A stretch of 64,000 nt of DNA, from positions 19,034,001 through 19,098,000 of the forward strand of contig OX327702.1 of NCBI GenBank assembly GCA_946807835.1, given 5' to 3'. This stretch comes from Ailanthus altissimus. Its lineage: Eukaryota > Streptophyta > Magnoliopsida > Sapindales > Simaroubaceae. Below, in pieces: positions 35,245 through 45,701 of this stretch; position 1 is the first letter of the stretch; each line of letters starts with the position of its first letter. The notes below the pieces were generated by a model. That model made no database searches. It was not told the origin of the DNA and worked only from the letters and a program-made list of their open reading frames with translations. The position numbers were made by a program, and so were the translations under genes.

Positions 35245-37974
35245 GCATGTATAACACCCCAAATTTCACATGTATAAAATATGAGTCAAATGGAGGATGC
35301 TACTAATTCTATTACAGAACCAAAGTACTATACTTCACATTTTCTATGAAAATTCATCAAATCTTTATTTATCAAATCAAAAGTTCTCAATATCTCGCCA
35401 CATAAAGACAAAGATAAATCTCTAAAATAATGCTCTAGCTTTTGAACAATTCTTAGAACTTAAGAAAATCAAAACTTAAACTACTAGAGACATAATTTTT
35501 CTCTTATTAAGCAATAGATAACTTCATGATTTTCCAACTCCAACTCCAACTCACCCTTCAAGGTAACTTACTAGGTTAAAACTTAATCTATAAAAATGTT
35601 AATGATGAAAGGTGAGTCGTTGACTCAGTAAGTAAAACATTCATAATGTATTAAGGTTCTTGTTTGAAAGGCTGCAAGCATATTTAAAATATCATTAATA
35701 ATATCAATAAAATATTTAATTTCAAATTTATCACAGCAAAACTCTTTAATATCATAAGTCAATATGAAAATCAATTCGATAACAATTCTTGTAAACTTTG
35801 ATATAAAAAGGTAAACAGAGGTTGCTCATGTTATATAGTATCACCTGTACCCCCGGTGACCCGACCAATATCAGAATCTTATAATGTCACATGTACCTCC
35901 GATGACCCGGCCAATAATCATTTGTAGTGTACACTTAAAAAAAAGATATCAGATGATCTAAATCATATATCATGTCAATCGTTCAATATCATATGTTTAT
36001 AGACAATGAGTTAAAAATATTTTCTTTAAATTTCAGAATCAATAATTAATTTATTTCAAATATCATAACTTCAATTCTTTCATAACAATAGCTTGCATCA
36101 TTTTTATAAAACGTTATCCAACTAACCCAAAATTGAACCCAAATTTTGAGTTATCATATAGAGATCTATAATTTTGTAATTTTGTTTAAAGAGATGTTTA
36201 AGAGGTATAAACAAATCATTTATTTGAAAACTTCAAAATAATACATAAACTTTAAAGATATATTCATTCTTTGATCAAAATCAATGGAAAATAATTTAAT
36301 TAGAAAATCATAAACAAGTTTTAGAAGTAATAGCAAATTATAAATATCTTTAAGTATTTTTTATATTTCGAATATCACAATAATAATATTTCTTATTTGA
36401 AAACAAAATGGATACATTATGAATAAAGTTACTTACCTCAACAAAAGTCAAATACTCCAAAGAATATCTCTACTTATCTGAATACCGCAAGTATCATATT
36501 TATTAAGATAACAATTAATTACCTATCATAATCATTCTCCAACTAAATATATCTCTCAACCTATGACTATCCTTCTATTTATTTCATTATTGAACAATAA
36601 ATACTACAAAATTCGTATCTCATATTTTGTATATCGGATTCATATAAAATATGTTCTCATTTATACTAGATACATAAAGGTTTAACATATAATTTATTTG
36701 AAATATTTGGTTTAGCAAAACTATTAAAAACAAATTAATATTTCTGCTTAACATAATCTGTCAAACAGTTTCTGTATATGAACATAGTTAATAAGTTAGT
36801 TCATAAAATATTTCATAGTGTCTAAAAATTGTGAAATAAAAACTGGAATACCTAGACATATATAAAAGCCAGTATATAAAATTTCAGAATTTTTGATGAT
36901 AATTTGATAGGTGAAACTATTTTCTAAATTCGGGTTTATTGCTAAAATTTCTGTTTTCCAGTATTTCAGTCATTATTTTAAAAATTCATATAAAATTGAA
37001 TTCTTAGAGATTTTCAGTGAAACAAAATTCTACAGAATCCTTATTGTGTTAGCTTTTAAATAGTAAAAATATTGGTATAAAAATATATGTGTAAATACAA
37101 TTTATTCAAAGAATTATACATGTTATTGTTGAATTCTCTATTTTTTTTAGGATCCCACTTACTACTTAATATACATATATATATATATATATTCAAAGTC
37201 AAAACTAAAGAGTTCTTGATAAAAATCAAGGCTTTAAATAATCATTATAAAGTATAATTCATTTGAAAGAATCATATTTAAAATAATTATTTAAAACATT
37301 AATTTACTTATAGCAATACACTACTCATAAACTTAACACATAATTTTTACATAATCTCTTCTCAATTTTATTCTACATAACCTTTTTATAAATCATTTTT
37401 ATTGTCAATTCATCATAAAAATATGTTAACTAAGGATGAACTCTACATAATTATGAAAAATATAACTAAAGAAATTATAGCATGAAAATGAGAAACATAC
37501 CTGTGAGTAAGATTCCACTTAACACTTAACTATCTTCTTCTCCTTTGTTTTCAAATCAACACTTGGTTGTTCTATAGCTTAACACTCTCAACTCATATAC
37601 ACACTCTAATTTTTTATTTTTTTCAATCAATTTTTACACTCTTTCTTACATAGACACTATCTATTTATAGTATCTATTTGAGTGATACATGATGATAAAT
37701 TCACTCATTTATGGTGGACATGTTAGGTTTGTAAATGAGTCATCAAATTAGGTAATTGTTTGCTAAGTGTTTGTGTTAGGTCATCTTCATCACTAAGCAT
37801 ATATATAAGAGTTATTGATGAATGAGTCATCAAGATAGCATCAAATTAGGTACTTGTTTGCTAAGTGTTTGTGTTAGGTTATATTCATCATCAAGCATAA
37901 TATTATCTAAGCATATGTATAAGTTACAAAATATAATTTAGAGAATGCTTATAAATTTAGTGTATTACAGCATG
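35245..37974 (-). repeat. Gypsy-type solo LTR with TSD GCATG
   Basis: A 2720-bp segment (35250-37969) begins TATAACACCCC and ends GTGTATTACA on the plus strand, so it reads TGTAATACAC...GGGGTGTTATA on the minus strand, with the final CA mutated to TA. The 5-bp duplication GCATG is at 35245-35249 and 37970-37974. It is inserted in copia LTR A. No second LTR or internal region is present, so it is a solo LTR formed by recombination. It contains an imperfect 98-bp tandem duplication at about 37736-37900. It has the same architecture as the LTRs of the element at 39.1 kb, but the two do not align well by eye. Confidence 0.85.
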
Positions 37975-39135
37975 TGACAAATGTCACATATGCAAAATGC
38001 TTGTATGGACATTGTTAAGTGCCATTTGTCACTCATTCACGACCTTGCTGTTAGGATTTGTGTTCACGTGTCATCCCATTATTATATGAATATTTTATTT
38101 TATAATATTTATACAGTTCATTATTTATTAAATTGATAATTACTATTATTAAATGGTTCAATGCTTGTGACGTTACAGACATTATATGATTTGAAGAAGT
38201 TCAAATTTGGTCTAAAAAAATTTAGATCAATGCTAAGAGTTAGCATCACTGAAAACTATAAATGTTGAAGAGTTAGCATGTTATATTAATCAGTGAAGTC
38301 TAAAAGTTAGAATCTTGTCTGTAACGGGTACAAAGATCTAAAAATACATTAGTAATAACATAGTTGTAAAGTTGTAATAGGTGCTAAGAAATGTTATTAT
38401 GTAAGTTTATTATCAAATTATATGTTCCTGATCTTAATTCACTAATGTAGGTCTATCAGTGAAATCCTTTTACATAGACCAATGTATATTATACCTAAAT
38501 GGTCTAGATGGTTATTCTTAGCTAACCATGAACTTACTGAAAGTTTGTATCGCATACAGGTATTCAGTAAGGATTGAATACTGAATAGACTCAACGAGGA
38601 CCCTAATAGACATCCCATGAAGCCGTCAATGGAAGGTCCTCTTGAGTTGAGTAGCATACGTGGTCCTTTGACCTAAGTACCACGGTGGGCTTGTAAGTGA
38701 TCCATCATACTTTGGTTCCACGCATGTCACAGATATTTCATGGTGTGACCGCTGAATATAGTCCGATGCTTATGGAGTTCGGTGTGTATAGATATGGAAT
38801 TCGTCAGCTCACATAGATGAGTTATATATCTGGATGCTCAGAGATTGTATCTTAGTAAATCTTATGGCCATAAGCAACAAACCTAGGAAAATAGTTTCTT
38901 ACAAGGTTAAACAATATTGTAAAAAAATAATATTATAAAAGTGTTTGCATATATTGTTTATTAAGATACGTGTCTAGAGATAAGTTCACGGATGAGCATA
39001 TATGAATTTGACAATAGTAATTTATATCACTGCTCTTCCAAGATATGATTGGCGGAAGGATTATACGTATATGTTATGACCTTAACTTGTATGGTCTACT
39101 CCACTGATTATAATATTTGTGATGTGTGCGTGGGG

Positions 39136-41858
39136 TGTCACGCCCCAGACCCAAAAGATCCGACACACGACATCACTTACATTCATTCAATAATACTTAA
39201 ACATTCATTTCAATTTCTTTCAGAATTATAGCAATTGAATTATAACTGGGACAATTATTAAACCGGAGATACGCAGAGTTTTCTCAGAGATTAACACTCT
39301 ACTACGTCACCAGTAGCAACTTTGTTACCGGGAGCCCAGAATATATCCATTGCAAATTCTTACTTAAAATCATCCAATAACCACACCTTATAAAACTTAA
39401 ACCAAATCCAATCCACACACAATGAAATAATACATAAGTATTTATTCAATAGGGACAAACCAAATATCCTATCCCACGTGTCCCCAAATGAAACACACAA
39501 CAACCTAGCAACTTAGGGAACCCAAGGAACAGCAGAAGCCTTGCCAAATCCGCTAAGCACACATGTACCTTATTTACCTGAAATCACCATAAACTATAAT
39601 GAGTATAAAACTCAGTAAGCATACTAATTTTTCATATATCAAATACAAATACATATATGTACACAATGCATATGTATGATATGCTGTGATCAATCAAAAT
39701 CATAATCTTATCAAATCACATATCATGTAAGCGCTTACACATTCTTTCAAAACACATAATAGGAATACCATCACTCAACTACTACTTAGTAGGACTTACA
39801 TATCACATATCACATAATGAGCCAAATGTCACTCGTAGGTGACATACCGTATGAGAGGAATAGTACAAGTGAGGTCTTTAAATCACACATATATAACGCT
39901 TATGCCCGAAGGTAAAAGCCAAACCCTCACCCTGATCATCGGTGAGTCCTCTCACATGTACCTATACGCCACCACACGAATATGATGACTCACACTTCCT
40001 TTAGGTACCAATAGGATCCTCCCTACATACGGAACACATAACATATACCAATCCCGAAGGAAAGGCCACACATAAAGGCTCCACAAATCACATAAAATGC
40101 CTACTAAGTTAACAGTGAGTTCAAGTACCCTCAAATCACAAAATATTTCTCATGGACATATTACACTTCAAAAGCTTTCTTTGTTAAACACATCTTATTT
40201 TGGAAAGCTCACTTTCAAAAAAACACATGTATGTCCATGCTCAATGTCAATGCTCACATTCATAAACATATATTCACATTTCATATCAAAATATACTTTG
40301 ACATATCATAAACATATTCTTAACCTCATTTACAAAATCATACAAAACAATTATTATGTTTATTGTGATTCCAGTAGTAAGTCTAGTATACTTACCTCTT
40401 AACACTTTCAGCTACAAGGCTTAAATCTCCTTAACCTATCAATGGAGATTAATCCTTTCATAAGCCTCACAATTCACACAAAATACTTTAAATAGCTTAC
40501 AAAATTATACACAATGCATTTATCACATCAAATTGGTCTAAATATTTGGTTTCTCAAAACCTGTCATTCTGACCACTTACACTTAACAAAAATTTCTAAT
40601 ACATCAAATGATGTCCAATTACTCCAAAATCAGAATATATCATTCTTGACTCATATATACTTCTTATATATGAATATTATATCAAAATTCCTACACAATC
40701 CATTCCATACACACCATCGAATCCAAACTACAAACCTGACAGGATCAAGATACTTACTGAACAGTATTCAATCTCCCAATTTTATAAAATCATATACTAA
40801 CTCAAAAATTATAAAACTACCACATAATTACTCTTGACACATATCTCAGTCCATGATAAATATTTGACTTCCAAATAACTGCCAAAAGTATTTTAAAACT
40901 ATTTTATTTCATAACTTTAAAAATCTGTTAATCAAGTACTACAATGAGCTGATACACTTTAGAAATTCATAACACTTCAACCACATTGATCCAAATTCTC
41001 AATTCCGAGTATATCATATTAGACATATAAAATTATCATATTCCACAAATTCATAATTTTTAAAGATCATTCAGCAGGTCAAAAATTATTTTCCACTGTA
41101 TCATACTGTTTACACAGGAAATTTCCAGAATTCCAGGGTCATTTTGGTAAATTCACTAAAAATTCAATTTCCGAGATTTTCAGTCGATTCAAAGTCTCAG
41201 ATGATCCTAAACATGTCTAATTTCATATACTCAAAATTCAAAACCAGAATCGAATCACAACAATTTATAAAATTCCTAGATCAAGAGGTTATCCAGCAGA
41301 AATTCCATAATTCATTATGATTTATCAAACTATCTTATAGATCATCATTAATTCTCACAACATCAAACGAAATACACATCAAATCCTTAATTATACATAT
41401 TTCCAGAAATCAAAACTTAAAGAAATTAACTTAATTAACACCAATAAATTGATAATTAGTTGTGATATACCTCTAAAGATCCAAAATTCTCATTTTCTTC
41501 GTCTTTTTCTTCTTCTTCTTCTCTTTCTCTCTCCTTTATTTCTCTCTTCTCTCTCTAAAAATGGGTAGCTCGACCAAAATGAGAGAATTAGGGTTTTTAA
41601 AAGTGTATTTTTATACTAAGTGGTTAATTTTTGGTATTTACGAATTCACCCCCAAAACTTTCAAAGTATAACAATTTGGTCCCTAAAATAATTCCAAAGT
41701 CTTGCAAATAAACCCAATACTAATAGTATATCCTTAACCTATAAAAACACTACTAATAACAATATATAAATCAAGGATCACCCACATACAAATAAAATAC
41801 GTATATTTATATATATAAATATACATATTCTTACCGGTTATGGATACTGGTTACTACA
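39136..41858 (-). repeat. 3' LTR of the LOG-carrying element
   Basis: 2723 bp, TGTCACGCCCC...TTACTACA on the plus strand, i.e. TGTAGTAACC...GGGCGTGACA in element orientation. Every stretch I compared with the copy at 45702-48424 is identical, including the small frames at 39952-40134, 40097-40402 and 40514-40837, which recur unchanged at 46518, 46663 and 47080. Those frames are not genes. Confidence 0.95.
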
Positions 41859-41870
41859 ATTCTCCCCTCC
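41859..41870 (-). other. Polypurine tract
   Basis: The minus strand reads GGAGGGGAGAAT directly before the TGTAGT start of the 3' LTR. It would prime plus-strand DNA synthesis and it fixes the element's orientation. Confidence 0.9.
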
Positions 41871-41876
41871 TTATAA

Positions 41877-41896
41877 GAATTTCGTCCTCGAAATTC
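41877..41896. other. Perfect hairpin beside the polypurine tract
   Basis: GAATTTCG-TCCT-CGAAATTC: an 8-bp perfect stem with a 4-nt loop, 18 bp from the LTR edge. Possible role in packaging or priming; not known. Confidence 0.7.
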
Positions 41897-42682
41897 ATAA
41901 CTTAAGCACATAGATGAGGATACTTAGATCTCATTTCTTCTTCTCATTCTCAATTTTCCTTTTCAACTGTATAGTTTATTCATAAAACATTTACAAAGCA
42001 ATCTTCCTTGTATATAGGATTTGCTCATTGTGGTCCAAAATCCTAATAAATACTCATTCATATGTTAGATTATCTCTAAGTTGGCTCATAGCTGAGTATA
42101 CGAGAGGAGTACGAAACATATATCCATAAAATAAACATATGACACACATTATGGACTTATAAAATTATACACACATATTTTTATTCTTTTTTTTTCCCAT
42201 TCGTTCAATATTTAATGGGTATCTATACACTTCACCTTTCATTCATTAAAGAATAACATAGATGTAGAATACCCATACTAATCTCTTACATAAAATTCTT
42301 AACTCTTTTAAAAATTTTAATCCCTTCAACATATACTCATACGTCATAATATCATTCACTACCTTGATATCATTAAAAAAAAAATGTAGTATTTCTACGC
42401 AACTAAGTTGTCATTCAAATCAGAATATTGAAAGCATTATCTTAAACGATCAAAAATCAACTTCAATAAAAAGACCTTTAGTTCAACTGATTCTTAAACT
42501 ATAGATCTTAACATTATATCTCTTACTTTAACTCTTAAAAAAAATAGTCCACCTTATTGGACATCATTTTCTCATTGAGATTGACATGTCTGCTTTTTCT
42601 AATATGCTCGATTTCAAATAGAAAAGATTCTACTAGCACAATTACTGCGATGGCAAATATGATTCTTTTAACTATTCCTTTA
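41897..42682. other. Non-coding interior segment of the LOG element
   Basis: No ORF and no trace of gag or pol in either strand. It acts as the far-upstream region of the 397-codon gene. Confidence 0.6.
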
Positions 42683-42748
42683 ACGTCATCCACGTAAAAG
42701 GAAAGGACAAAACGATTATTGATTTTCTTTCATAAAACTCTATAAATA
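42683..42748 (+). promoter_or_regulatory. Promoter of the 397-codon gene
   Basis: TATAAATA at 42741-42748 lies 63 bp before the ATG. Upstream, ACGTCATCCACGTA at 42683-42696 has two ACGT cores; read on the other strand it contains TGACGT and TACGTGG, the kind of sites bound by TGA/bZIP factors. The spacing to the TATA box (about 45 bp) is suitable. Confidence 0.6.
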
Positions 42749-42810
42749 GCCTAAACCTCATAATCACTTTTCTAGCAATAAATAAAACTAACCTTCTTAC
42801 CATCTTCATA

Positions 42811-44004
42811 ATGAATCCCATTATCATAACTCCTCATGTTCCTTTTTCTCCACCACAATTTTCAGACCTAATCAAAACCAGAACACTCCATTCCCGTGCC
42901 AAAGAATTCATCAGACACTACGCCATCTTAGCAGTCCAAGAACACGGCCTCACGGTTCTTGGTGGCCCTTTGTTCAATTTAGAATACCCTTTCTTTCACC
43001 TGCACTCTTTTTTCCCATTTTCCCAATGGTCCAAATCTGTCCTTTACTTGTTATGGTACCTGTTGGATCTGTATACAATCGCCATGGAATTCCCATTACT
43101 TAGAACCCTCCAAAAATTAGAAAAATGTGATGAAGATCATCCAGCCCTGATTTTTCTCCAATGGTTTTACCCAAAGACATGGTGGATAACTAAATTTCAA
43201 TACATGATTGCAAACAACACAAATGATGCAGTCCCCAGACAACATCTTTGGTCAGTCTTACTTCTCCAACGGAAGGGTATGATTATTTCAGATCACGAGA
43301 TTCATTATTACCCCACTGTTAAGGATTACTTCACATTTACCCTTTCACTAAAGGGATCAATTAAGCTCTGGCCTGAAGAAGTAATTCAGCAAAAGAGAGA
43401 ACTTGAAAGAATTCTTGCTCAGGAAAATCAAATAATTCCTCCGTCTGTTTGGATCTCCCCAGAAGATGCTGCACCTTGGGAACAAGTTGAAGCTGACTTT
43501 ACAGAAGACCTGAATTTTGCCAATATACTCAAATTCCAACAAAGACAAAAATATCATCTTTCACATCTCAGAAATACAGATTACTCTACTCATCATCACC
43601 ATATCCCAAACATGACTTATTATGCCAGATACAGACAAGCAATGGATAACCTTCACCAATGGCCTCAGCTAACTGTCCCGACAGAACCTACCCAATCTCA
43701 GCCAGTTGTCCCGACAGAACCTACTCAATCTCAGCCAGTTGTCCCGACAGAACTTGACCAACACCAACCCAATCTTGACTTATCCCTCTTTCAAGACTCC
43801 CAACCTTATCCAACCGACACCCAAATCCAAGAGGAAGCCAGCACATCCATCATCCAGACCAGCTCACCTGGAGAAGATCAAGATATGGTAGACCCACATT
43901 CCACTCCGCCAGAGCCCTCATTCAATGTATGGGAACAACAATTCCATAAGTTCCTCTCTCACGGATACGACACAGATGAAAGCGACCAAGGAGACTCATT
44001 TTGA
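42811..44004 (+). CDS. Unrecognised 397-residue protein carried by the retrotransposon
   Basis: An intact, intronless ORF on the strand opposite to the element's own transcript. I do not recognise the family. Residues 30-180 look like a compact folded domain rich in aromatic residues (LEYPFFHLHSFFPFSQW near 57-73, LIFLQWFYPKTWW near 113-125, SDHEIHYYPTVKDYF near 160-174). Residues 190-280 are charged and probably helical, with a HHHH run at 261-264. Residues 288-315 hold an 11-residue repeat, VPTEPTQSQPV, twice and a partial third time, encoded by a 33-bp direct repeat at 43675-43740. The tail (320-397) is acidic, Pro/Ser-rich and likely disordered. No transmembrane segment or signal peptide is evident. 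Antisense ORFs are known in Tat-lineage gypsy elements, and this may be analogous. A structural or nucleic-acid-binding role is possible but unproven. Confidence 0.75.
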   Translation: MNPIIITPHVPFSPPQFSDLIKTRTLHSRAKEFIRHYAILAVQEHGLTVLGGPLFNLEYPFFHLHSFFPFSQWSKSVLYLLWYLLDLYTIAMEFPLLRTLQKLEKCDEDHPALIFLQWFYPKTWWITKFQYMIANNTNDAVPRQHLWSVLLLQRKGMIISDHEIHYYPTVKDYFTFTLSLKGSIKLWPEEVIQQKRELERILAQENQIIPPSVWISPEDAAPWEQVEADFTEDLNFANILKFQQRQKYHLSHLRNTDYSTHHHHIPNMTYYARYRQAMDNLHQWPQLTVPTEPTQSQPVVPTEPTQSQPVVPTELDQHQPNLDLSLFQDSQPYPTDTQIQEEASTSIIQTSSPGEDQDMVDPHSTPPEPSFNVWEQQFHKFLSHGYDTDESDQGDSF

Positions 44005-44175
44005 CCTACATTGCTATTTCTATTTTCACAGAAACTAGATCCGTGTTGCTCTATCACATCAAAGAGAGACTGATTACTGCTTTATCTTTATGTCAAGTGT
44101 GCTTTATCTTTCTTCATATCTGCTTTTAATCTATCGGCCAAAAATTAATGTTAAGACCACAAAATCTTTGTAATT

Positions 44176-44181
44176 AATAAA
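44176..44181 (+). terminator. Poly(A) signal of the 397-codon gene
   Basis: AATAAA 172 bp after the stop codon, in a T-rich context suited to plant 3'-end formation. Confidence 0.55.
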
Positions 44182-44534
44182 GTTAATTTGGCCTCATGTC
44201 CAAAGTCTAATTGTTAGCTCAAAAAGTCTTCAAGTCATTGATGTATTGTCGACCATTAGTGCCAAAATGGCTAAGTCCCTAAATCCATGAAATAGGCTTT
44301 TATTGACTTTTCTTAATTATCTTACCTAACTTATCATACTTCCGACACAATTTTTATCAAACTTACATATCAACATATATTTATTCAAGATTTTGCGACC
44401 TATTGTCCCTTATAAAATGATAAAGTAAAACTCATTCTCTTTTTTTTTTTTGTTTTACCTCACAAGAATCGAGAAAAATATATACTTGAACATACTTACA
44501 CATATGCTCCACAGCTATTATCAATTTGTTTCTC
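44182..44534. other. Spacer between the two cargo genes
   Basis: AT-rich with a T(11) run near 44440; no ORF. It probably holds the upstream control region of the LOG gene. Confidence 0.5.
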
Positions 44535-44542
44535 TATAAATA
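44535..44542 (+). promoter_or_regulatory. TATA box of the LOG gene
   Basis: TATAAATA preceded by CTC, 61 bp before the ATG. This is nearly the same context and spacing as the TATA box of the 397-codon gene (CTCTATAAATA in both), which suggests similarly built promoters. Confidence 0.7.
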
Positions 44543-44602
44543 CATTATTATTGCATCCTTATACAAACTCAAAAATATTCAAAGATTAGGGTGAGCATAA
44601 CA

Positions 44603-45256
44603 ATGGAGGAAACCTCAGCTCGTCGATTCACAAAAATTTGTGTCTTTTGTGGATCCAACACTGGGAATTCTGAAGAGTTTACAAAAGTTGCAGAAAATCT
44701 TGGTAAGGTATTAGCTGAGCGAAATATACATTTAGTATATGGAGGAGGTAACCGAGGGTTAATGGGGTCTGTGGCAAAAGCTGCACACAATAAAGGTAGT
44801 CGAGTTTTGGGTATCATTCCAAAACCTCTAGCTATTGAAAATGTTGTAGGAAAAACAATTGGGGATGAGTTACAAGTCTCATCTATGCACGAGCGAATGG
44901 CTCAAATGCTTAGGCATGCGGATGCTTTCATAGCTCTACCAGGAGGTTTCGGGACCTTGGAGGAAATTTTTCAAATTGTCTCATGGGCACAATTACAAAT
45001 CCACCAAAAACCCATTGGTTTGTTAAATGTTAATGGTTTTTACGACGGGTTGATATCTTTTCTTGACTATGCAGCGGGAACACAATTCATCCCACTTCTA
45101 GCACGACGGATTCTTATTTCAGCTCCAACTGTTGATCAACTGATTGATCAATTGCAGTCTTTTATTCCTCTGTCTAATCCAACATTGCATCAGTTAGATT
45201 GGTCTACTCATGACAGTCAGAAGAAGCGCAAAATAGACTTAAATCTCACTCCGTAG
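44603..45256 (+). CDS. LOG: Cytokinin riboside 5'-monophosphate phosphoribohydrolase (LOG family), intronless
   Basis: LOG enzymes hydrolyse cytokinin nucleoside 5'-monophosphates to active free-base cytokinins and ribose 5-phosphate in one step, in cytosol and nucleus. The 217-residue product has the full LOG fold signature: ICVFCGSNTG at 12-21, the phosphate-binding YGGGNRGLMG at 46-55, VLGIIPKPL at 68-76, MHERM at 95-99 with the catalytic-type R98, and PGGFGTLEE at 113-121 with E121. Length is normal (plant LOGs are about 210-230). The start at 44603 is the first ATG and has a strong context (ACAATGG). The C-terminus is notable: a basic KKRK (207-210) is followed by DLNLTP (212-217), which fits the DLNxxP form of the EAR repression motif. 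Plant LOG genes usually have several introns; this one has none. It lies inside a young LTR retrotransposon, on the strand opposite to it. No disabling mutation is visible, so it probably encodes an active enzyme. Confidence 0.93.
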   Translation: MEETSARRFTKICVFCGSNTGNSEEFTKVAENLGKVLAERNIHLVYGGGNRGLMGSVAKAAHNKGSRVLGIIPKPLAIENVVGKTIGDELQVSSMHERMAQMLRHADAFIALPGGFGTLEEIFQIVSWAQLQIHQKPIGLLNVNGFYDGLISFLDYAAGTQFIPLLARRILISAPTVDQLIDQLQSFIPLSNPTLHQLDWSTHDSQKKRKIDLNLTP

Positions 45257-45310
45257 CCTCTATTGTATTTTTGTTGCTGTTATTGTTGTTGTGTTGTTGT
45301 TTTCCTTTTC

Positions 45311-45316
45311 AATAAA
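45311..45316 (+). terminator. Poly(A) signal of the LOG gene
   Basis: AATAAA 55 bp after the stop codon, preceded by TTGTTGTTGTGTTG-rich DNA that resembles a plant far-upstream element. Confidence 0.65.
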
Positions 45317-45680
45317 AGTTGTTTCAATTGATGTCTTCAATACTCTACTTCTCTATATTTTGTCATTGAGAAAATTATCTCAATTTGCTCTATCACATGC
45401 AAATTATCATTATAAGATATTCAGCATCACTCTTACTAAGCATATTAGTCATAACTTAAAAGAAAATCTAAATGGTAACATTAAGATCCACAAGGTACCA
45501 TTATCCACAACAACAACAATCTTAGCAGCTCTTGGATACTGTGTCATCTTCACAAAATCATACAAAATTTAAGGAATATGTCAAACTTTTACACAACAAA
45601 GCTACAAATACAATCCTAAGGATTTGGCATCTGCTCGGTTCCCTTGACTCGACACTTAAAAGTCTACAGAATCATATCTT
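45317..45680. other. 5' leader of the LOG element (minus strand)
   Basis: Between the primer site and the LOG gene. No gag start is visible on the minus strand. The plus-strand frames at 45291-45572 and 45532-45759 are chance openings. Confidence 0.6.
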
Positions 45681-45693
45681 AGCTCTGATACCA
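45681..45693 (-). other. Primer-binding site, tRNA-iMet type
   Basis: The minus strand reads TGGTATCAGAGCT, complementary to the 3' end of plant initiator tRNA-Met, 8 nt from the LTR edge. Confidence 0.92.
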
Positions 45694-45701
45694 ATAAAAG
45701 C

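Noticed and set aside
40097..40837. ORFs of 101 and 107 codons repeated unchanged at 46663 and 47080 as a possible duplicated gene pair
   Set aside because: They lie inside the two LTRs of one element; identity comes from LTR duplication and their composition is low-complexity AT-rich.
41859..45701. Endogenous pararetrovirus origin of the interior
   Set aside because: No RT, movement or coat protein motif was seen; the only support was an unrecognised ORF. Not excluded for the 397-residue protein, but unsupported.
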